From assembly GCA_938084835.1 (NCBI GenBank), contig CALKER010000012.1:234778-298777 (forward strand): DNA of 64,000 nt, written 5' to 3'. Positions 1 through 10,053 of the stretch are shown here, piece by piece (position 1 is the stretch's first letter; each line of letters starts with the position of its first letter). Source of the stretch: an uncultured Thermoguttaceae bacterium (GTDB taxonomy: Bacteria; Planctomycetota; Planctomycetia; Pirellulales; Thermoguttaceae). Both the position numbers and the translations under genes were made by a program. The notes under the pieces are model-generated. The model saw only the letters and a list, made by a program, of their open reading frames with translations, was not told the origin of the DNA and made no database searches.

Positions 1-287
1 CCACAAATAACGCGAATTTCATCCCAGCAACTCATCTCGGGAGAAGCTAAGGAACCCGGGCCGGAGGGAACCGGGGGTCAGCCGGACGGCCGGCCTCGCA
101 GAGGCCACACTCACTAGCCTGCGCGATGTTTCTGACTTCTCACATAACGCGGAGAGAGCAACCGACCAATCTCTCCCCGCCGATATCCAGCGGAGCCCTC
201 CGACGATCGAGCAAGAAAAATTTAGGCCCATCAACAGCTCGAAAATTTTCTCCCCTGAGAATTATCGGTAGTTGCGTTTCAGACGGG

Positions 288-802
288 GTTTATTCTATGC
301 GCGCGGGGAATGAGGTCCTCGGCGCTGGCGTTTTAACCAACACTCAGCATTTACCCTATTCGCGAGAGGAATGAAGGCAGGAGAATCACCGTAGCCGCCG
401 TCATAGGGTGTTTACCCTATGTGAGAGGGAATGAAGAATCACGGCCCTCATCCGGCAGATGGTCACACAGTTTACCTTATGCAAGAGGGGACGAAGCAAC
501 GATGCGGCACAATCCACCGCTTCGGCGAGCTTTGCCCTGTGGGAGAGGGGAATCAATGCCCTAGAGCCACTCAGCCAATTCGTTCACATCGTTTATCTAA
601 CGCAGGAGGGTAATGCACTAAAAACTCCAGTCAGAATACGGCTCTTCAAACGGTTCGCCCTACTCGAGAGGAGAGCGAAGGGTAAGAGTGGGATGACGCG
701 ATACGGGTTCCCCGTTGAATTTACGCGAGATGGGACTGCAGGAGCGAGGAAAACCGTCAACGGCTGTTGACGGCGTTTAACCTACGCAAGAGGGGACTGC
801 AG
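288..802 (+). repeat. Degenerate 61-bp-period repeat array, probable decayed CRISPR array (A)
   Basis: Nine related units of about 28 nt start at 288, 349, 410, 470, 530, 591, 653, 714 and 775, so the spacing is always 60-62 bp. The consensus begins GTTTACCCTATGCGAGAG and continues GGGAATGAAG. No two units are identical; the best preserved are those at 410 and 470, while those at 714 and 775 share a GGGACTGCAG tail. The sequence between units is unrelated from one interval to the next, as spacers would be. The CCCT...AGGG dyad and the purine-rich 3' tail resemble type I-E repeats read on the plus strand. A possible tenth, rearranged unit lies near 823-852. The periodicity is visible directly; the identification as a fossil CRISPR array is inference. 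Confidence 0.6.
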
Positions 803-1178
803 TGCTACTAGATGGCAAAAATGGACCTACTTGCAAGATCGAGAGGAACTGTGTCCCGAACCCAACCTTGGAGTTTTTAATAGATACCAAACCTGCAGTT
901 TTGCGATAAAAGTTTTCGACTGAGAACTCAGGCGAAGAAACCCTTTGCCTTTCGTAACTTGGCCCGGATAAGATATTCAGCGATTGACCGCGGCGCAAGG
1001 TGAGCCGAATCACGTGCCCACTAGCGGACAAGCATGGCCCATCTCTTCCCAGGGTAAACATCGCGTGCAACCGAAACAGCTGGCCTGTCACGGGCGTGTT
1101 ACCGTGGGGAATTACCGGCCTTGCTCACAGGGGAACTTTGGCCCGCCCAAAACTGTGGAAATTAAAGGATAGCAACCG
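803..1178. other. Intergenic region, no gene seen
   Basis: Between the degenerate array and cinA there is no convincing reading frame or RNA. A weak, indel-containing echo of the array unit occurs around 823-852. Confidence 0.5.
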
Positions 1179-2432
1179 ATGAACGCAGAAGTGATCGTCA
1201 CGGGTGACGAAATTGTCACCGGGCAAATCTTAGATACGAATTCGCAGTGGTTAAGCATCCGGCTCCAACTTCTGGGCATACGGGTTCTGTACCACACTGC
1301 GGTGGGGGATGAGCTGGTATCGATCGCAGACGTGGTGCGAATAGCTCTGGAACGGGCCGATGTGATCATAACTACCGGGGGGCTGGGACCTACCCAAGAT
1401 GATCTCACACGCGAAGCAGTGGCCGAGGCTATTGGAAAGCCCTTGCGGGAGGACCCGGCGACGATAAAGCACCTTCAAGCACTTTTCGCGCGAAGAAACC
1501 GCCCATTTACCGAAGCGCACCGAAAGCAGGCACTCTTCCCCGAAGGGTCGCGGCCCATCCCGAATCCACGGGGCACGGCACCCGGAATCTTTGTGGAAGT
1601 CCCTCGACCAAATAAGGCCCCAGCCTACATTTTTTGCCTGCCCGGTGTCCCCGCAGAAATGCGGGAAATGTGGCAGACGACAGTGGAGCGAATGATCCTA
1701 GATATTAGTGGTGCCTCTACGGTAATTGTGCACCGTACGATTAACACATTTGGTCGGCCGGAAAGTGAGGTTGAAGCCTTAGTGAAAGACCTCCTGGAGC
1801 GCGGCAAGAACCCACGCGTGGGAATCAACGCGAGCGAAGGCACCATTATTCTCCGCATTGCAGCCGAAGGCCAGTCGGAAGCTGAATGCCACGCTCTCCT
1901 GGAGCCGGTGGTGGAGCAAATCTATAAGACGCTGGGCGATCTTATTTTCGGGGAAGGAGAAGACGGACTGCAACATGCAGTAATCGGACTCCTGCGGAAA
2001 CACGGCAAACGGCTGTGTGTGGCCGAGTGGGGCACCAGTGGCCTTATTGGCTCATGGCTTGGAGAAGTCCCTGATCGTCTCCCCTACTTTGTGGGAGGGT
2101 GGATTATCGGCGGTGTAGAGGGCCTTGCCTCAGCCCTTTCTCTCCCGCCGGATGTGGCGGCGCAACAGGACCTCAGGCAGAGTCGGCTTGTGGAGGTACT
2201 GGCTGCCCGGTGTCGAGACGCTTTCCAAGCCGATTTTGGATTAGCGGTGGGACCTTTCCCCCAGGATTCACCACACCCGGATGCCCCGGGCCAACTTGTC
2301 GTCGCTTTGGCCGGGCCCGATGGGACTTACACACGGGGAATTGGAGTGAGCGGCCATCCGGCAATTATCAAGCCCTTGTGCGCAAAACATGCCCTTAATT
2401 TCGTTCGGCAGCATCTGTTGAGATTGGGCTAA
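1179..2432 (+). CDS. cinA: CinA-like protein (MoCF-domain pyrophosphatase, degenerate PncC domain)
   Basis: The 417-residue protein has the two-domain layout of CinA. Residues 1-170 form the MoCF/molybdopterin-binding-like domain, with the signature GGLGPTQDD at 67-75, which in this family carries ADP-ribose/NADH-related pyrophosphatase activity. The C-terminal part (about 260-417) aligns in position with the nicotinamide-mononucleotide deamidase (PncC) domain. Its usual AES(C/A)TGG motif reads AEWGTSG at 282-288, so Trp284 replaces the nucleophilic Ser, and the usual YSNxxK segment reads IIGGVEG. The first domain is probably active and the deamidase domain probably not. The ATG start has a weak upstream AAAGGA. 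The gene stands alone. Identity of the family is secure; loss of activity is inference. Confidence 0.88.
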   Translation: MNAEVIVTGDEIVTGQILDTNSQWLSIRLQLLGIRVLYHTAVGDELVSIADVVRIALERADVIITTGGLGPTQDDLTREAVAEAIGKPLREDPATIKHLQALFARRNRPFTEAHRKQALFPEGSRPIPNPRGTAPGIFVEVPRPNKAPAYIFCLPGVPAEMREMWQTTVERMILDISGASTVIVHRTINTFGRPESEVEALVKDLLERGKNPRVGINASEGTIILRIAAEGQSEAECHALLEPVVEQIYKTLGDLIFGEGEDGLQHAVIGLLRKHGKRLCVAEWGTSGLIGSWLGEVPDRLPYFVGGWIIGGVEGLASALSLPPDVAAQQDLRQSRLVEVLAARCRDAFQADFGLAVGPFPQDSPHPDAPGQLVVALAGPDGTYTRGIGVSGHPAIIKPLCAKHALNFVRQHLLRLG

Positions 2433-3474
2433 AAGTCTTCGGTTTGTGGGCCTAGGAAAAATAGGTTGGCAAAAGGGAGCTCACTGGCCCCGCTCTTTCT
2501 CCCAGCCCGGGACAAGTTAGCCAGCGTTTCCGACAGATTTCCTGCCCTTACCAGCGAAAAAAACGAAATAAGTAGCTTGGAAAATTCGCAAAGGACAGCA
2601 ACACTTGAGAACACTGCACGCAACGCACGGATTTACGAAACGGGGAATCCCAAAGATATTACAAAAATAACCGGAGAAAAAAACTTAAGTGGAGTTAGAG
2701 TGCGGAGAAGATTTGGCCAAAACGGATTTTGTTTTGACGGATTTGATTCTTTTGGAATGTTTTTGAGGTCGGGCCTTCGGACGGTGGCAACCCAATTTGC
2801 TATCGCGTGCTGGCAACTTTTTCCCACGGGTTGCTTGGGTGGATCTTTCCCGGTTTGTTTAAGCGGAGTTGACCCAGTCCTGCCATCCCCAAGATAATCC
2901 CGGGCAAACTCAACAGGCCATGCTGCCTCATCTTTACTTATACTTGTTTACTTGTTTTAGCTCCGCGAGAGCACAACGGATCCCGGTACACTCGTTTGGG
3001 TGGTCACGAGACACCGGCAACTCGTGGTACGCAAAGGTCACAACGGAAGAGGCACGATTCCGGAAACCTTGCTCCCAGTAAGACCTGGTTGGATTCAAAA
3101 GAAAGTCCTACAACCTTGCCGGTCGGGTCACCGTTATCGGAAAATACTATATCTCGTGAATCTTACTTTTATTTAGTCAATCTCGGGAGGTTCCGGACAA
3201 TTTCTCCTGCCAATGGCCAATGTCGAGGCGAATGGTCACCAGCTTTCGTTGCGACACGCGGTGTGGGGGAGCCTCGTGGAGGTCGGCGGCTCCTTCGGTT
3301 CAAGGAACCTTGACTCGTGTCGAAATCGATAAAAGCTTAAGAACCAAGGTCCCCAAGTAGATTGACGGCCTGGATCTCGCAACCAAAGCAATTTAGGGGA
3401 GACGGGACGGATAGGCAATTTCTAGGATTGCCAGTTTTTGATTGCATATGGAAAACCCTTGAAAAGGTCCGGAT
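2433..3474. other. Long intergenic region, no gene seen
   Basis: The reading frames here are short, of skewed composition and unlike any family I know. No tRNA, repeat array or clear terminator is visible. Confidence 0.5.
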
Positions 3475-4752
3475 ATGAGCGTCGGCGAATCACTCTCCGA
3501 ATTGAAAGCTTATTGCGAGGACGTAGCTCGACGCGCCAAGGCGGCTTCGGCCAAAATGTCCTGCCTTTTAGGTCGGCAGAAGAACGACTGGCTCCGCCTG
3601 GCCGCCAAACTCCTGCGCGACAAAGAAAAGGAACTGCTCGAAGCCAACGAGCGCGACGTGGGACTAGCTCCGGAATTCGGTCTGACGGACGCCCAAGTGG
3701 ATCGGTTGCGATTAAATCCCAATCGGATTGAGGCTATCGCCCGCGGGCTGGAAGAAGTAGCGCAGCTGCCGGATCCCGTGGGACAGGTTATTTGGAGCTC
3801 AATTCGTCCGAACGGACTCCAAGTTCAAAAGGTGCGAGTACCGCTGGGAGTGATCTTTTTCATTTATGAGTCCCGGCCTAATGTTACCGCTGACGCAGCG
3901 GCATTATGCGTGAAAAGTGGTAATGCGGTTATCTTGCGGGGAGGTAAAGAGGCTGCTCACTCCAGTCAGAAAATTGTTGACCTATTGTGGGAGGCAGCCG
4001 ACCAAGTGGGTATTCCTCGCGACGCGATCCAGTTACTCATTACTGCCGACCGACAGGCGGTCGGTTATTTGCTGCAAATGTCGCAGTACATCGACGTGGT
4101 GATCCCGCGGGGAGGCGAGGGGTTAATCCGCCGCGTGACGGAAGAGGCCAAAATGCCGGTGATCAAACACTTTACCGGGAACTGCCACGTATATCTGGAT
4201 GCCACTGCCGATCCTGACATGGCAGTGAAGATCACAGTCAACGCTAAGTGCCAGCGCATGGGGGTGTGCAATGCCGCAGAGTCTCTCCTCATTCATCGGG
4301 CGGTGGCCGACTCGCTTCTGCCACGAGTATGTGCTGCACTAGCACAACGGGGAATTGAAATCCGCGGATGTCCGGAGACATTACGCCTCTTCCCGCAGGC
4401 CAAGCCGGCGACGGAGGAGGATTATTACACCGAGTACCTCGGCCCCATTATTTCCGTAAAAGTAGTAGACTCCCTAGAGGAAGCGATTGCCCACATCAAT
4501 CATTACGGATCTCACCACACGGAGGCCATTGTCACACGGGATTTACAAGCGGCGCGGCGGTTTGTTGCCGAGGTGGATAGCTCGGCCGTGATGGTGAACG
4601 CAAGTACCCGATTTAATGACGGCTACGAGTTTGGCTTGGGGGCGGAAATCGGGATCAGTACCGACAAATTCCACGCCCGGGGCCCCTGCGGGCTAGAGGA
4701 GTTAACAAGTTATAAGTGGATCGTCTTCGGCGATGGACAGGTAAGGGAATAG
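3475..4752 (+). CDS. proA: Gamma-glutamyl phosphate reductase
   Basis: This 425-residue enzyme is the NADPH-dependent glutamate-5-semialdehyde dehydrogenase of proline synthesis (EC 1.2.1.41), acting on gamma-glutamyl phosphate made by ProB. Family hallmarks are [10 protein letters not shown] near residues 126-135, [10 protein letters not shown] in the nucleotide-binding region, GNCHVYLD, and the catalytic segment [12 protein letters not shown] with the nucleophilic Cys265. The ProA C-terminus [13 protein letters not shown] is present. The length is typical. The ATG at 3475 follows AAAAGG and matches the expected N-terminus. No proB or proC is visible nearby, so the pathway is split in this genome. 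Confidence 0.96.
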   Translation: MSVGESLSELKAYCEDVARRAKAASAKMSCLLGRQKNDWLRLAAKLLRDKEKELLEANERDVGLAPEFGLTDAQVDRLRLNPNRIEAIARGLEEVAQLPDPVGQVIWSSIRPNGLQVQKVRVPLGVIFFIYESRPNVTADAAALCVKSGNAVILRGGKEAAHSSQKIVDLLWEAADQVGIPRDAIQLLITADRQAVGYLLQMSQYIDVVIPRGGEGLIRRVTEEAKMPVIKHFTGNCHVYLDATADPDMAVKITVNAKCQRMGVCNAAESLLIHRAVADSLLPRVCAALAQRGIEIRGCPETLRLFPQAKPATEEDYYTEYLGPIISVKVVDSLEEAIAHINHYGSHHTEAIVTRDLQAARRFVAEVDSSAVMVNASTRFNDGYEFGLGAEIGISTDKFHARGPCGLEELTSYKWIVFGDGQVRE

Positions 4753-5264
4753 CTGGTCGGCGATCTTAACCTCGAGCAACCTTTTCCCCGAAATAGACCC
4801 GGTGGAGGGCACCGTGGATTCTTCACCGGCGGGAACGCATCTAAATGCCTTGGCAACCTGATGCTCCTACTTGCTTTGGCGATAATTTCATAAACCCTTT
4901 GTCGACGAACGAGAACATGCTCTTCGTTTCGGGCTTGGCACTGGGCCGGCTGTGGATTTAGCCTGTGAGCCAGGCCGTTGGCGACCTCATCATCCGGGCG
5001 AAGGTGCCCCTTGGCATCGTACCGTGAGGAGAAATCACAGGATGAGTTCGCCACGTCAAACTTTCCGTTGGAAACAAAGTTCGCATGCTGCCGGGAAAAA
5101 TACTTGCCGGCGACATTGCTCCGCGGTTCCTAAAAGCTTCCGAGCGGAATGGGTCGGGAAAGGAGGGAAGTGGGGGTTTAAAAGGCTGGGGCTGAGGAGT
5201 GCTCTGGGTTTTTCTCATTTTTTAGCTGCAAATACCATAAAGGTGAAAACGTATCTCAGCTAGG
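4753..5264. other. Intergenic region, no gene seen
   Basis: There is no supported gene. A minus-strand frame overlapping the proA end has no recognisable similarity or ribosome-binding site. Confidence 0.5.
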
Positions 5265-6287
5265 ATGCCTGCCATGGGCGAAGAGGTTCTGAGCGAATCC
5301 GAATTGAGACGGCTTGTGGGCACGAGTCGTCGGGCGGCGGGAGGAAGTGGAGCTGGGGCCGGCAACCGCGGCCCCAGGCCAACTCAGAAGATCTTACCTT
5401 ACGATTTCAAGCGGCCGGAACGGGTCGGCAAAGAACAGATGCGGGTCCTCCAAACGCTCCACGAGGCGTTTGCCCGCAACTTCGCTGCTGCCTTGTCTAC
5501 GTTGCTTCGCTCTATGGTTGAGGTCAAACTCACGAGCGTTGATCAGCTCACATACGGCGAATTCATTTTCAGCCTCGAGAACCCCACGTGCTTCAATCTT
5601 TTGCACGCGGATCCGCTTGGTGGTACCGTGGTTCTCGACTTAAGTCCGGTCATCACTTTTCCCCTTATCGATCGTTTACTTGGTGGTGGTCGGGAAAACC
5701 CAATAGCCGCATGGCGACCTCTGACTGAAATCGAGTTGCTTCTAGTACGACGAATCACAAACCTTTTCATCCGGGAGCTAGAAAAGGCTTGGAGCAGCAT
5801 TATTCCCCTGAAACTCGAAATCGAGCGGGTAGAGAGTAATCCACAGCTTGTTCAGATTGTTCCCCCCAACGAAGTAGTGGTGGTGATTAGTTTCGAGCTG
5901 GCTTTGGGGGACATCCGGGGCATGATCAACTTGTGTATTCCCTACAATGCTTTGGAACGTATAAGCGGCCGACTCACTTCTAACACGTGGGTGAGCTATG
6001 CCCGCCAAGAACCTACTCCGGAAACCAAGACCCAAATTGGTCGGAATCTTCGGGGCGCGACCGTGCGGTTACGTGCAGAGCTGGCCCGGAGCCGAATTAC
6101 CACCGGCGAGCTTATCGGCTTACGCGTGGGTGACCTCATCACCACACGCAAGGATATACGTCACCCGCTCCTTGTTTTTGTGGAGGAGGTGCCTAAATTT
6201 TGGGCTCGACCCGGGGTATTTAAGGGTCACAAGGCTATCCGTATTGAAGAGGTTATACACGACTCCGGGAGCATTATTCCCCACTAA
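5265..6287 (+). CDS. fliM: Flagellar motor switch protein FliM
   Basis: The 340-residue protein matches FliM of the flagellar C-ring along its whole length. The N-terminal LSESELRRLV (9-18) corresponds to the CheY-P-binding LSQxEIDxLL peptide. It is followed by a Gly/Pro-rich linker and by the CheC-like middle domain (about 45-235), which holds LLGGGRE equivalent to the FliG-contacting GGxG loop. The C-terminal SpoA domain (about 250-335) includes LRAELARSRIT and GDLI. The first ATG follows CTAGGA at 5 nt, and a second in-frame ATG three codons later is an alternative. No other flagellar or chemotaxis gene lies in the window, which is unusual because fliM normally sits beside fliN or fliL. 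The assignment is firm; whether the cell builds a flagellum cannot be told here. Confidence 0.93.
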   Translation: MPAMGEEVLSESELRRLVGTSRRAAGGSGAGAGNRGPRPTQKILPYDFKRPERVGKEQMRVLQTLHEAFARNFAAALSTLLRSMVEVKLTSVDQLTYGEFIFSLENPTCFNLLHADPLGGTVVLDLSPVITFPLIDRLLGGGRENPIAAWRPLTEIELLLVRRITNLFIRELEKAWSSIIPLKLEIERVESNPQLVQIVPPNEVVVVISFELALGDIRGMINLCIPYNALERISGRLTSNTWVSYARQEPTPETKTQIGRNLRGATVRLRAELARSRITTGELIGLRVGDLITTRKDIRHPLLVFVEEVPKFWARPGVFKGHKAIRIEEVIHDSGSIIPH

Positions 6288-6823
6288 GCAATTTACCTCA
6301 AACGCCGAAGCCTCATGGTTCCCCATCTTGTATCATTTCGGCCGCTTCGCGTTTCTCTCACGGTGTCCCCCCACAAAGGCTGCGGCAGCTGTCCCTGGCT
6401 TCTTCCTGCATAACACACCGCAGGATCGTGCAGGGCAATAAAAACCCCGGTTCAGAAAGTCGGCCGGTTGCGGGGGAATGATAATCTTTTTCCCCAGGCA
6501 GAGACCTCTTGGTTTGCTCGATAAGGGTTTGCATTTGTCGGGCCGGTGCGGCCACACCTCGGGAGAACGCTTTCTTCTGCTTGCCGCGAACTTTCCGTCG
6601 GTACCGCTTGCAGGCCAAAATTTGGTCGGTAAACTGCTCTGATTTCCAAGGTCTTTCCGCGGTATCGGTTCCGGCAGGAAGTGACCTCGGCTGGAGCCGG
6701 GGCTGCCGTCGTCGCTTGCGAACGGTCTCCGCAGTTCCATTCCGAAGGGGTAACAAAATCTGTTACTTAGGAGGGGGCTTAACACTTTTTCGGAGATTAT
6801 GGGGATCTGACCCCGCCAGCCAT
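6288..6823. other. Intergenic region, no gene seen
   Basis: The phosphatase frame is open upstream to 6509, but that part has no family similarity. The real start is at 6824, so this stretch appears non-coding. Confidence 0.5.
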
Positions 6824-7501
6824 ATGGGTCGTCTCATTGCGATCGGGGATATCCATGGCTACGCGGAGGCCCTGCGCGGCCTCCTATCCCTAATTGCCCC
6901 CACCGCAGAGGACTTGATTGTTACGCTTGGCGACTATTGCGATAGGGGTCCGGATACCAAGGGGGTTCTCGAGTGCTTGCAAGAGCTTGCCCACCAATGT
7001 CAACTGGTGACTATTCTTGGAAATCACGACCAAATGATGCTTGAGATCGCCGGGGGGTTGAATGAACTCCTTGAGGACTGGCTTGATTTCGGTGGGAGAG
7101 AGACCCTGGAATCCTATGGCGTGTCCCATCCCGCGGAAATTCCACCCGCACATCTTGAATTTCTCGGCCGCTGTTCGCTGTACTTTGAAACGGACAATTT
7201 CTTTTTTGTTCACGCCAATTATTTGCCGGATGTGCCATTAGCTCACCAGCCGATTGATATTCTCTGCTGGGAATCGCTCAAGCGCCGCGTGCCGCGTCCC
7301 CACTGTTCCGGGAAGATCGCGGTTGTGGGTCATACGGCCCAACCCAGTCGTGAAATTTTGGACTTGGGCCACCTCATCTGCCTGGACACGTGCTGCTACG
7401 GCGGGGGGTGGTTGACCGGCATGGAGCTCTTGTCCCGAAAAGTGTGGCAAGTGGATCAAATGGGCAAACCCAGAGCTCCGAAAGCAGTCGACGGATGGTG
7501 A
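6824..7501 (+). CDS. PPP-family metallophosphatase (Ser/Thr protein phosphatase-like)
   Basis: The 225-residue protein is a compact bacterial PPP-type phosphatase resembling PrpA/PrpB. All metal-ligand motifs are present: GDIHG at 8-12, GDYCDRG near 40, GNHD near 70, the HAN motif around residue 130 and the late histidine in VVGHTAQ. The family binds two metal ions, usually Mn, and hydrolyses phosphomonoesters, often phospho-Ser/Thr or dinucleoside polyphosphates. The substrate here is unknown. The start is placed at the ATG directly before GRLIAIGDIHG, because the 105 upstream codons in the same frame have no similarity. The gene is isolated, with a degenerate repeat array just downstream. 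Confidence 0.88.
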   Translation: MGRLIAIGDIHGYAEALRGLLSLIAPTAEDLIVTLGDYCDRGPDTKGVLECLQELAHQCQLVTILGNHDQMMLEIAGGLNELLEDWLDFGGRETLESYGVSHPAEIPPAHLEFLGRCSLYFETDNFFFVHANYLPDVPLAHQPIDILCWESLKRRVPRPHCSGKIAVVGHTAQPSREILDLGHLICLDTCCYGGGWLTGMELLSRKVWQVDQMGKPRAPKAVDGW

Positions 7502-7515
7502 TCGCAGCCGGGAGC

Positions 7516-7728
7516 CCTCACCCCGCACCTATCCTGACGGCAATCATAGAGCTCCTTGAGGATGCGCAGGACCTCACCTCCCCCGCACCTATCCTGACGG
7601 CAAGGCGGGAGAATCGCCACCGGTCCTGCTACGGGACCTCTCCCCGCGCCAATGCTGAGGGCAAAGTCGCGCTGCCTTCTGGCCCCGCGTGATGCCCACC
7701 GATCTTACCGCACCAAATGCTCGTAAGT
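7516..7728 (-). repeat. Short degenerate 60-61-bp-period repeat array, probable decayed CRISPR array (B)
   Basis: Three 28-nt units lie at 7516-7543, 7576-7603 and 7637-7664. Unit 1 matches unit 2 at 24 of 28 positions and unit 3 at 23 of 28. The last 23 nt of the first two are identical (CCCCGCACCT...GACGGCAA). A fourth, weaker unit lies at about 7703-7728. Read on the minus strand, the units end in GCGGGGTGAGG or GCGCGGGGAGAGG, which resembles the GCGCGGGGAGGG core of the intact CRISPR repeat at 62914-63859. The sequence between units is unrelated. The spacing and similarity are seen directly; a decayed CRISPR origin is inferred. Confidence 0.55.
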
Positions 7729-7819
7729 TCTCTCGATATGCCGCGTTTTCATTCCTTCCGCAGAAGCTAGGGCCAAAAAACCCGCCTGGCCAGCCAAGCA
7801 GTAAAATTTTTCGAGGCGA

Positions 7820-7857
7820 GAAAGTTCACAGCTAAGATGAAAGTTCACAGTTAAGAT
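7820..7857. repeat. 19-bp tandem duplication
   Basis: Two adjacent 19-bp copies (7820-7838 and 7839-7857), GAAAGTTCACAGCTAAGAT and the same with one C-to-T change, lie about 280 bp upstream of asnS. Confidence 0.8.
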
Positions 7858-8007
7858 AATGTAATAGCTTCCGCTACCGATTTTTAAAATTCCCGAATTT
7901 CAAATAAGTCGGCACTCCTTGTTCGGAGGGAACTTTGTGCGCGAGAATCGGGGGGTGATCACTTATCGCGAGCAACGATTCTGGCAGAGCGTGGTATGTT
8001 CGGTAAG

Positions 8008-8032
8008 CTAGTTTGATTTTCATTCAAACTAG
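8008..8032 (+). promoter_or_regulatory. Hairpin in the asnS upstream region
   Basis: A perfect 9-bp inverted repeat, CTAGTTTGA with TCAAACTAG around a 7-nt loop, lies 100 nt before asnS. No T-run follows, so it is not a canonical terminator. A 15-codon frame with AGGAGG directly before its ATG begins at 8042 but has no Asn codon, so it does not look like an attenuator peptide. The function is unknown. Confidence 0.35.
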
Positions 8033-8132
8033 TTGCAGGAGGATGGCAGGAGAACCTTCCTCAACTTCGATGGAAGCCGGGAGAATTTGACGGATCCAAC
8101 CAACGATAGCAGCGGTGCGGAGGACCCGGTTA

Positions 8133-9527
8133 ATGGCGGAAAAGGTTTCAGTAGCGGTAGCACGGCAGCCAAAAGCCATCGGTCGGGAGGTGATTCTTGA
8201 AGGGTGGGTCCGTACCCGTCGCGATTCCAAAGGCGGCTTCAGCTTTATTGAACTCAACGACGGCTCGTGCCTGGGTAATATCCAGATCATCGCCGATCAC
8301 TCTCTTCCGAACTATGCGAGCGAAATCCGCCATCTTAGCTCAGGCTGCAGCATCCGCGTCGAAGGGGTGGTTCGTGCCTCCCCAGGGGCCAAACAGCCGA
8401 CAGAAGTGGAGGCAAAAAAAATTGTCGTGTACGGATGGGCGGATCCGGAAACTTATCCCCTACAAAAGAAGCACCATTCCTTCGAGTTTCTGCGAACAAT
8501 CGCCCATCTTCGGCCGCGAACCAATACATTCGGGGCGGTGGCGCGTATTCGCAATTGTGTTTCGATGGCCATTCACGAGTTCTTCCAGGGGGAAGGTTTT
8601 CTCTACGTCCACACCCCAATTATTACTCCAAGCGACTGCGAAGGGGCGGGAGCTATGTTCCAGGTGACAACCTTGAATTTGGCGGCTGTGCCGAAGCGGG
8701 ATGGAGCAGTGGATTACTCGCTTGACTTCTTTGATCGTCCAACCTATCTGACCGTAAGCGGGCAGCTGGAGGCGGAGGCCCTGGCATGCGGCCTGGGAAA
8801 AGTTTACACTTTCGGTCCGACTTTTCGCGCGGAAAATTCGAATACGACCCGGCATCTCGCAGAGTTTTGGATGGTAGAACCGGAGGCCGCTTTCTTCCAC
8901 CTTGATGACAATATGGAGCTAGCTGAGCGATTCTTAAAACACCTCTTCCGGCGAGTGTTGGAACGATGTCCCGAGGATATGGAGTTTTTCCGGCAAAGGA
9001 TTGATCCACAATGCGTTGATAACCTGCAAAACGTCATTGACGAGCCGTTTGTACGCCTCTCGTACACGGAGGCGATCGAAATTCTCGGCCGCGCGCCAAA
9101 AACATTTGAATTTCCGCCCGTTTGGGGCAAAGATCTTCAATCGGAGCATGAGCGTTATTTGACGGAAGAATATTTCCGAAAACCGGTCATCGTGTTTGAC
9201 TATCCCCGGACGATCAAGCCCTTTTACATGCGGCTAAACGACGACGGGCGAACAGTTCGCGCGATGGATGTGCTAGTTCCTCAAGTTGGGGAAATCATCG
9301 GGGGAAGTCAGCGAGAGGAGCGACTGGACGTTTTAGCCGAAAGGATGGCCGAGCTGGGCCTGCAGGCTGAAAATTATTGGTGGTACCTAGACTTGCGTCG
9401 GTTTGGAACAGTCCCACATTCCGGGTTTGGGTTGGGATTGGAACGGACGTTGCAATTCATTACAGGTTTAGGAAACATCCGTGATGTGATTCCTTTTCCC
9501 AGGACGCCGGGCAACGCGGAATTTTAA
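8133..9527 (+). CDS. asnS: Asparaginyl-tRNA synthetase
   Basis: This is a full-length (464-residue) class IIb synthetase that charges tRNA-Asn with asparagine (EC 6.1.1.22). The N-terminal OB-fold contains [12 protein letters not shown] and FIELNDGS. The catalytic domain has FGAVARIRN, the class II motif 2 region [24 protein letters not shown], and motif 3 [16 protein letters not shown] near the C-terminus. The asparagine form rather than the aspartate form is indicated by the short C-terminus and by [15 protein letters not shown] in place of the GAD insert. A GTG at 8115 is in frame, but GGAGG at 8119-8123 lies 9 nt before the ATG at 8133, which decides the start. The gene is alone. Confidence 0.96.
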   Translation: MAEKVSVAVARQPKAIGREVILEGWVRTRRDSKGGFSFIELNDGSCLGNIQIIADHSLPNYASEIRHLSSGCSIRVEGVVRASPGAKQPTEVEAKKIVVYGWADPETYPLQKKHHSFEFLRTIAHLRPRTNTFGAVARIRNCVSMAIHEFFQGEGFLYVHTPIITPSDCEGAGAMFQVTTLNLAAVPKRDGAVDYSLDFFDRPTYLTVSGQLEAEALACGLGKVYTFGPTFRAENSNTTRHLAEFWMVEPEAAFFHLDDNMELAERFLKHLFRRVLERCPEDMEFFRQRIDPQCVDNLQNVIDEPFVRLSYTEAIEILGRAPKTFEFPPVWGKDLQSEHERYLTEEYFRKPVIVFDYPRTIKPFYMRLNDDGRTVRAMDVLVPQVGEIIGGSQREERLDVLAERMAELGLQAENYWWYLDLRRFGTVPHSGFGLGLERTLQFITGLGNIRDVIPFPRTPGNAEF

Positions 9528-10053
9528 TGCGTTGCATGGCGGGACGGTTACCCGGGCCGCGGTCTCGGAGCGCAGTTGGCCGAAAATGCGATCTCTGGGC
9601 GAAAGTTTAATACAGAGGGGAGTTTAAGGCCTATTCCTCGGTACAAACGGATTTTCGAAATAAACGGAGGAGGCCCCAATTGGTGACTTAGAGTTTCCGA
9701 TTAGGGATGTAAATTGCACCAACAATTAGGGGGGATAACCCGTCGTTACTTGCAAAGCATTGATCTGGGGCTCCTAATTCGACCCTATGTAAGCTGGATG
9801 CGCAGTTTGTGGGTCTCCTGTTGCAAAATGCGGCACTCCGCGCTGGGCCCATGCTGTTTCAAAGCGGGTCAATGCCCCACGCAAATGGACGCAATCGAAG
9901 CGGGTTATTCCTTGAGCCAAACCCTTGAAGCCGGCTCGGTAGTCCGGGAACAACTTCTAAGCGCATTTCTTAAATCGACGGTTGGGGGCTCACACACGAT
10001 GTTTTTGGGGCGGGCTGAGATCTGACAAAAAGCGCCGCATGGGAGGTTTTGTC
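9528..10053. other. Intergenic region, no gene seen
   Basis: There is no convincing gene. The pseudopilin frame is open a little further upstream but without similarity or a signal peptide. Confidence 0.5.

Noticed and set aside
126..770. Overlapping plus-strand frames across the degenerate array
   Set aside because: They have no similarity, no ribosome-binding site, and follow the 61-bp unit pattern in changing frames.
2466..2897. 143-codon frame after cinA
   Set aside because: No domain, odd composition, no Shine-Dalgarno, and overlapping frames on the other strand of equal quality.
4710..5054. 114-codon minus-strand frame between proA and fliM
   Set aside because: It overlaps the end of proA antisense, and no family or transposase motif could be recognised.
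8042..8089. 15-codon frame with AGGAGG directly before its ATG, upstream of asnS, as a possible attenuator leader peptide
   Set aside because: It contains no Asn codon, the spacing from AGGAGG to ATG is too short, and no terminator/antiterminator pair is seen.
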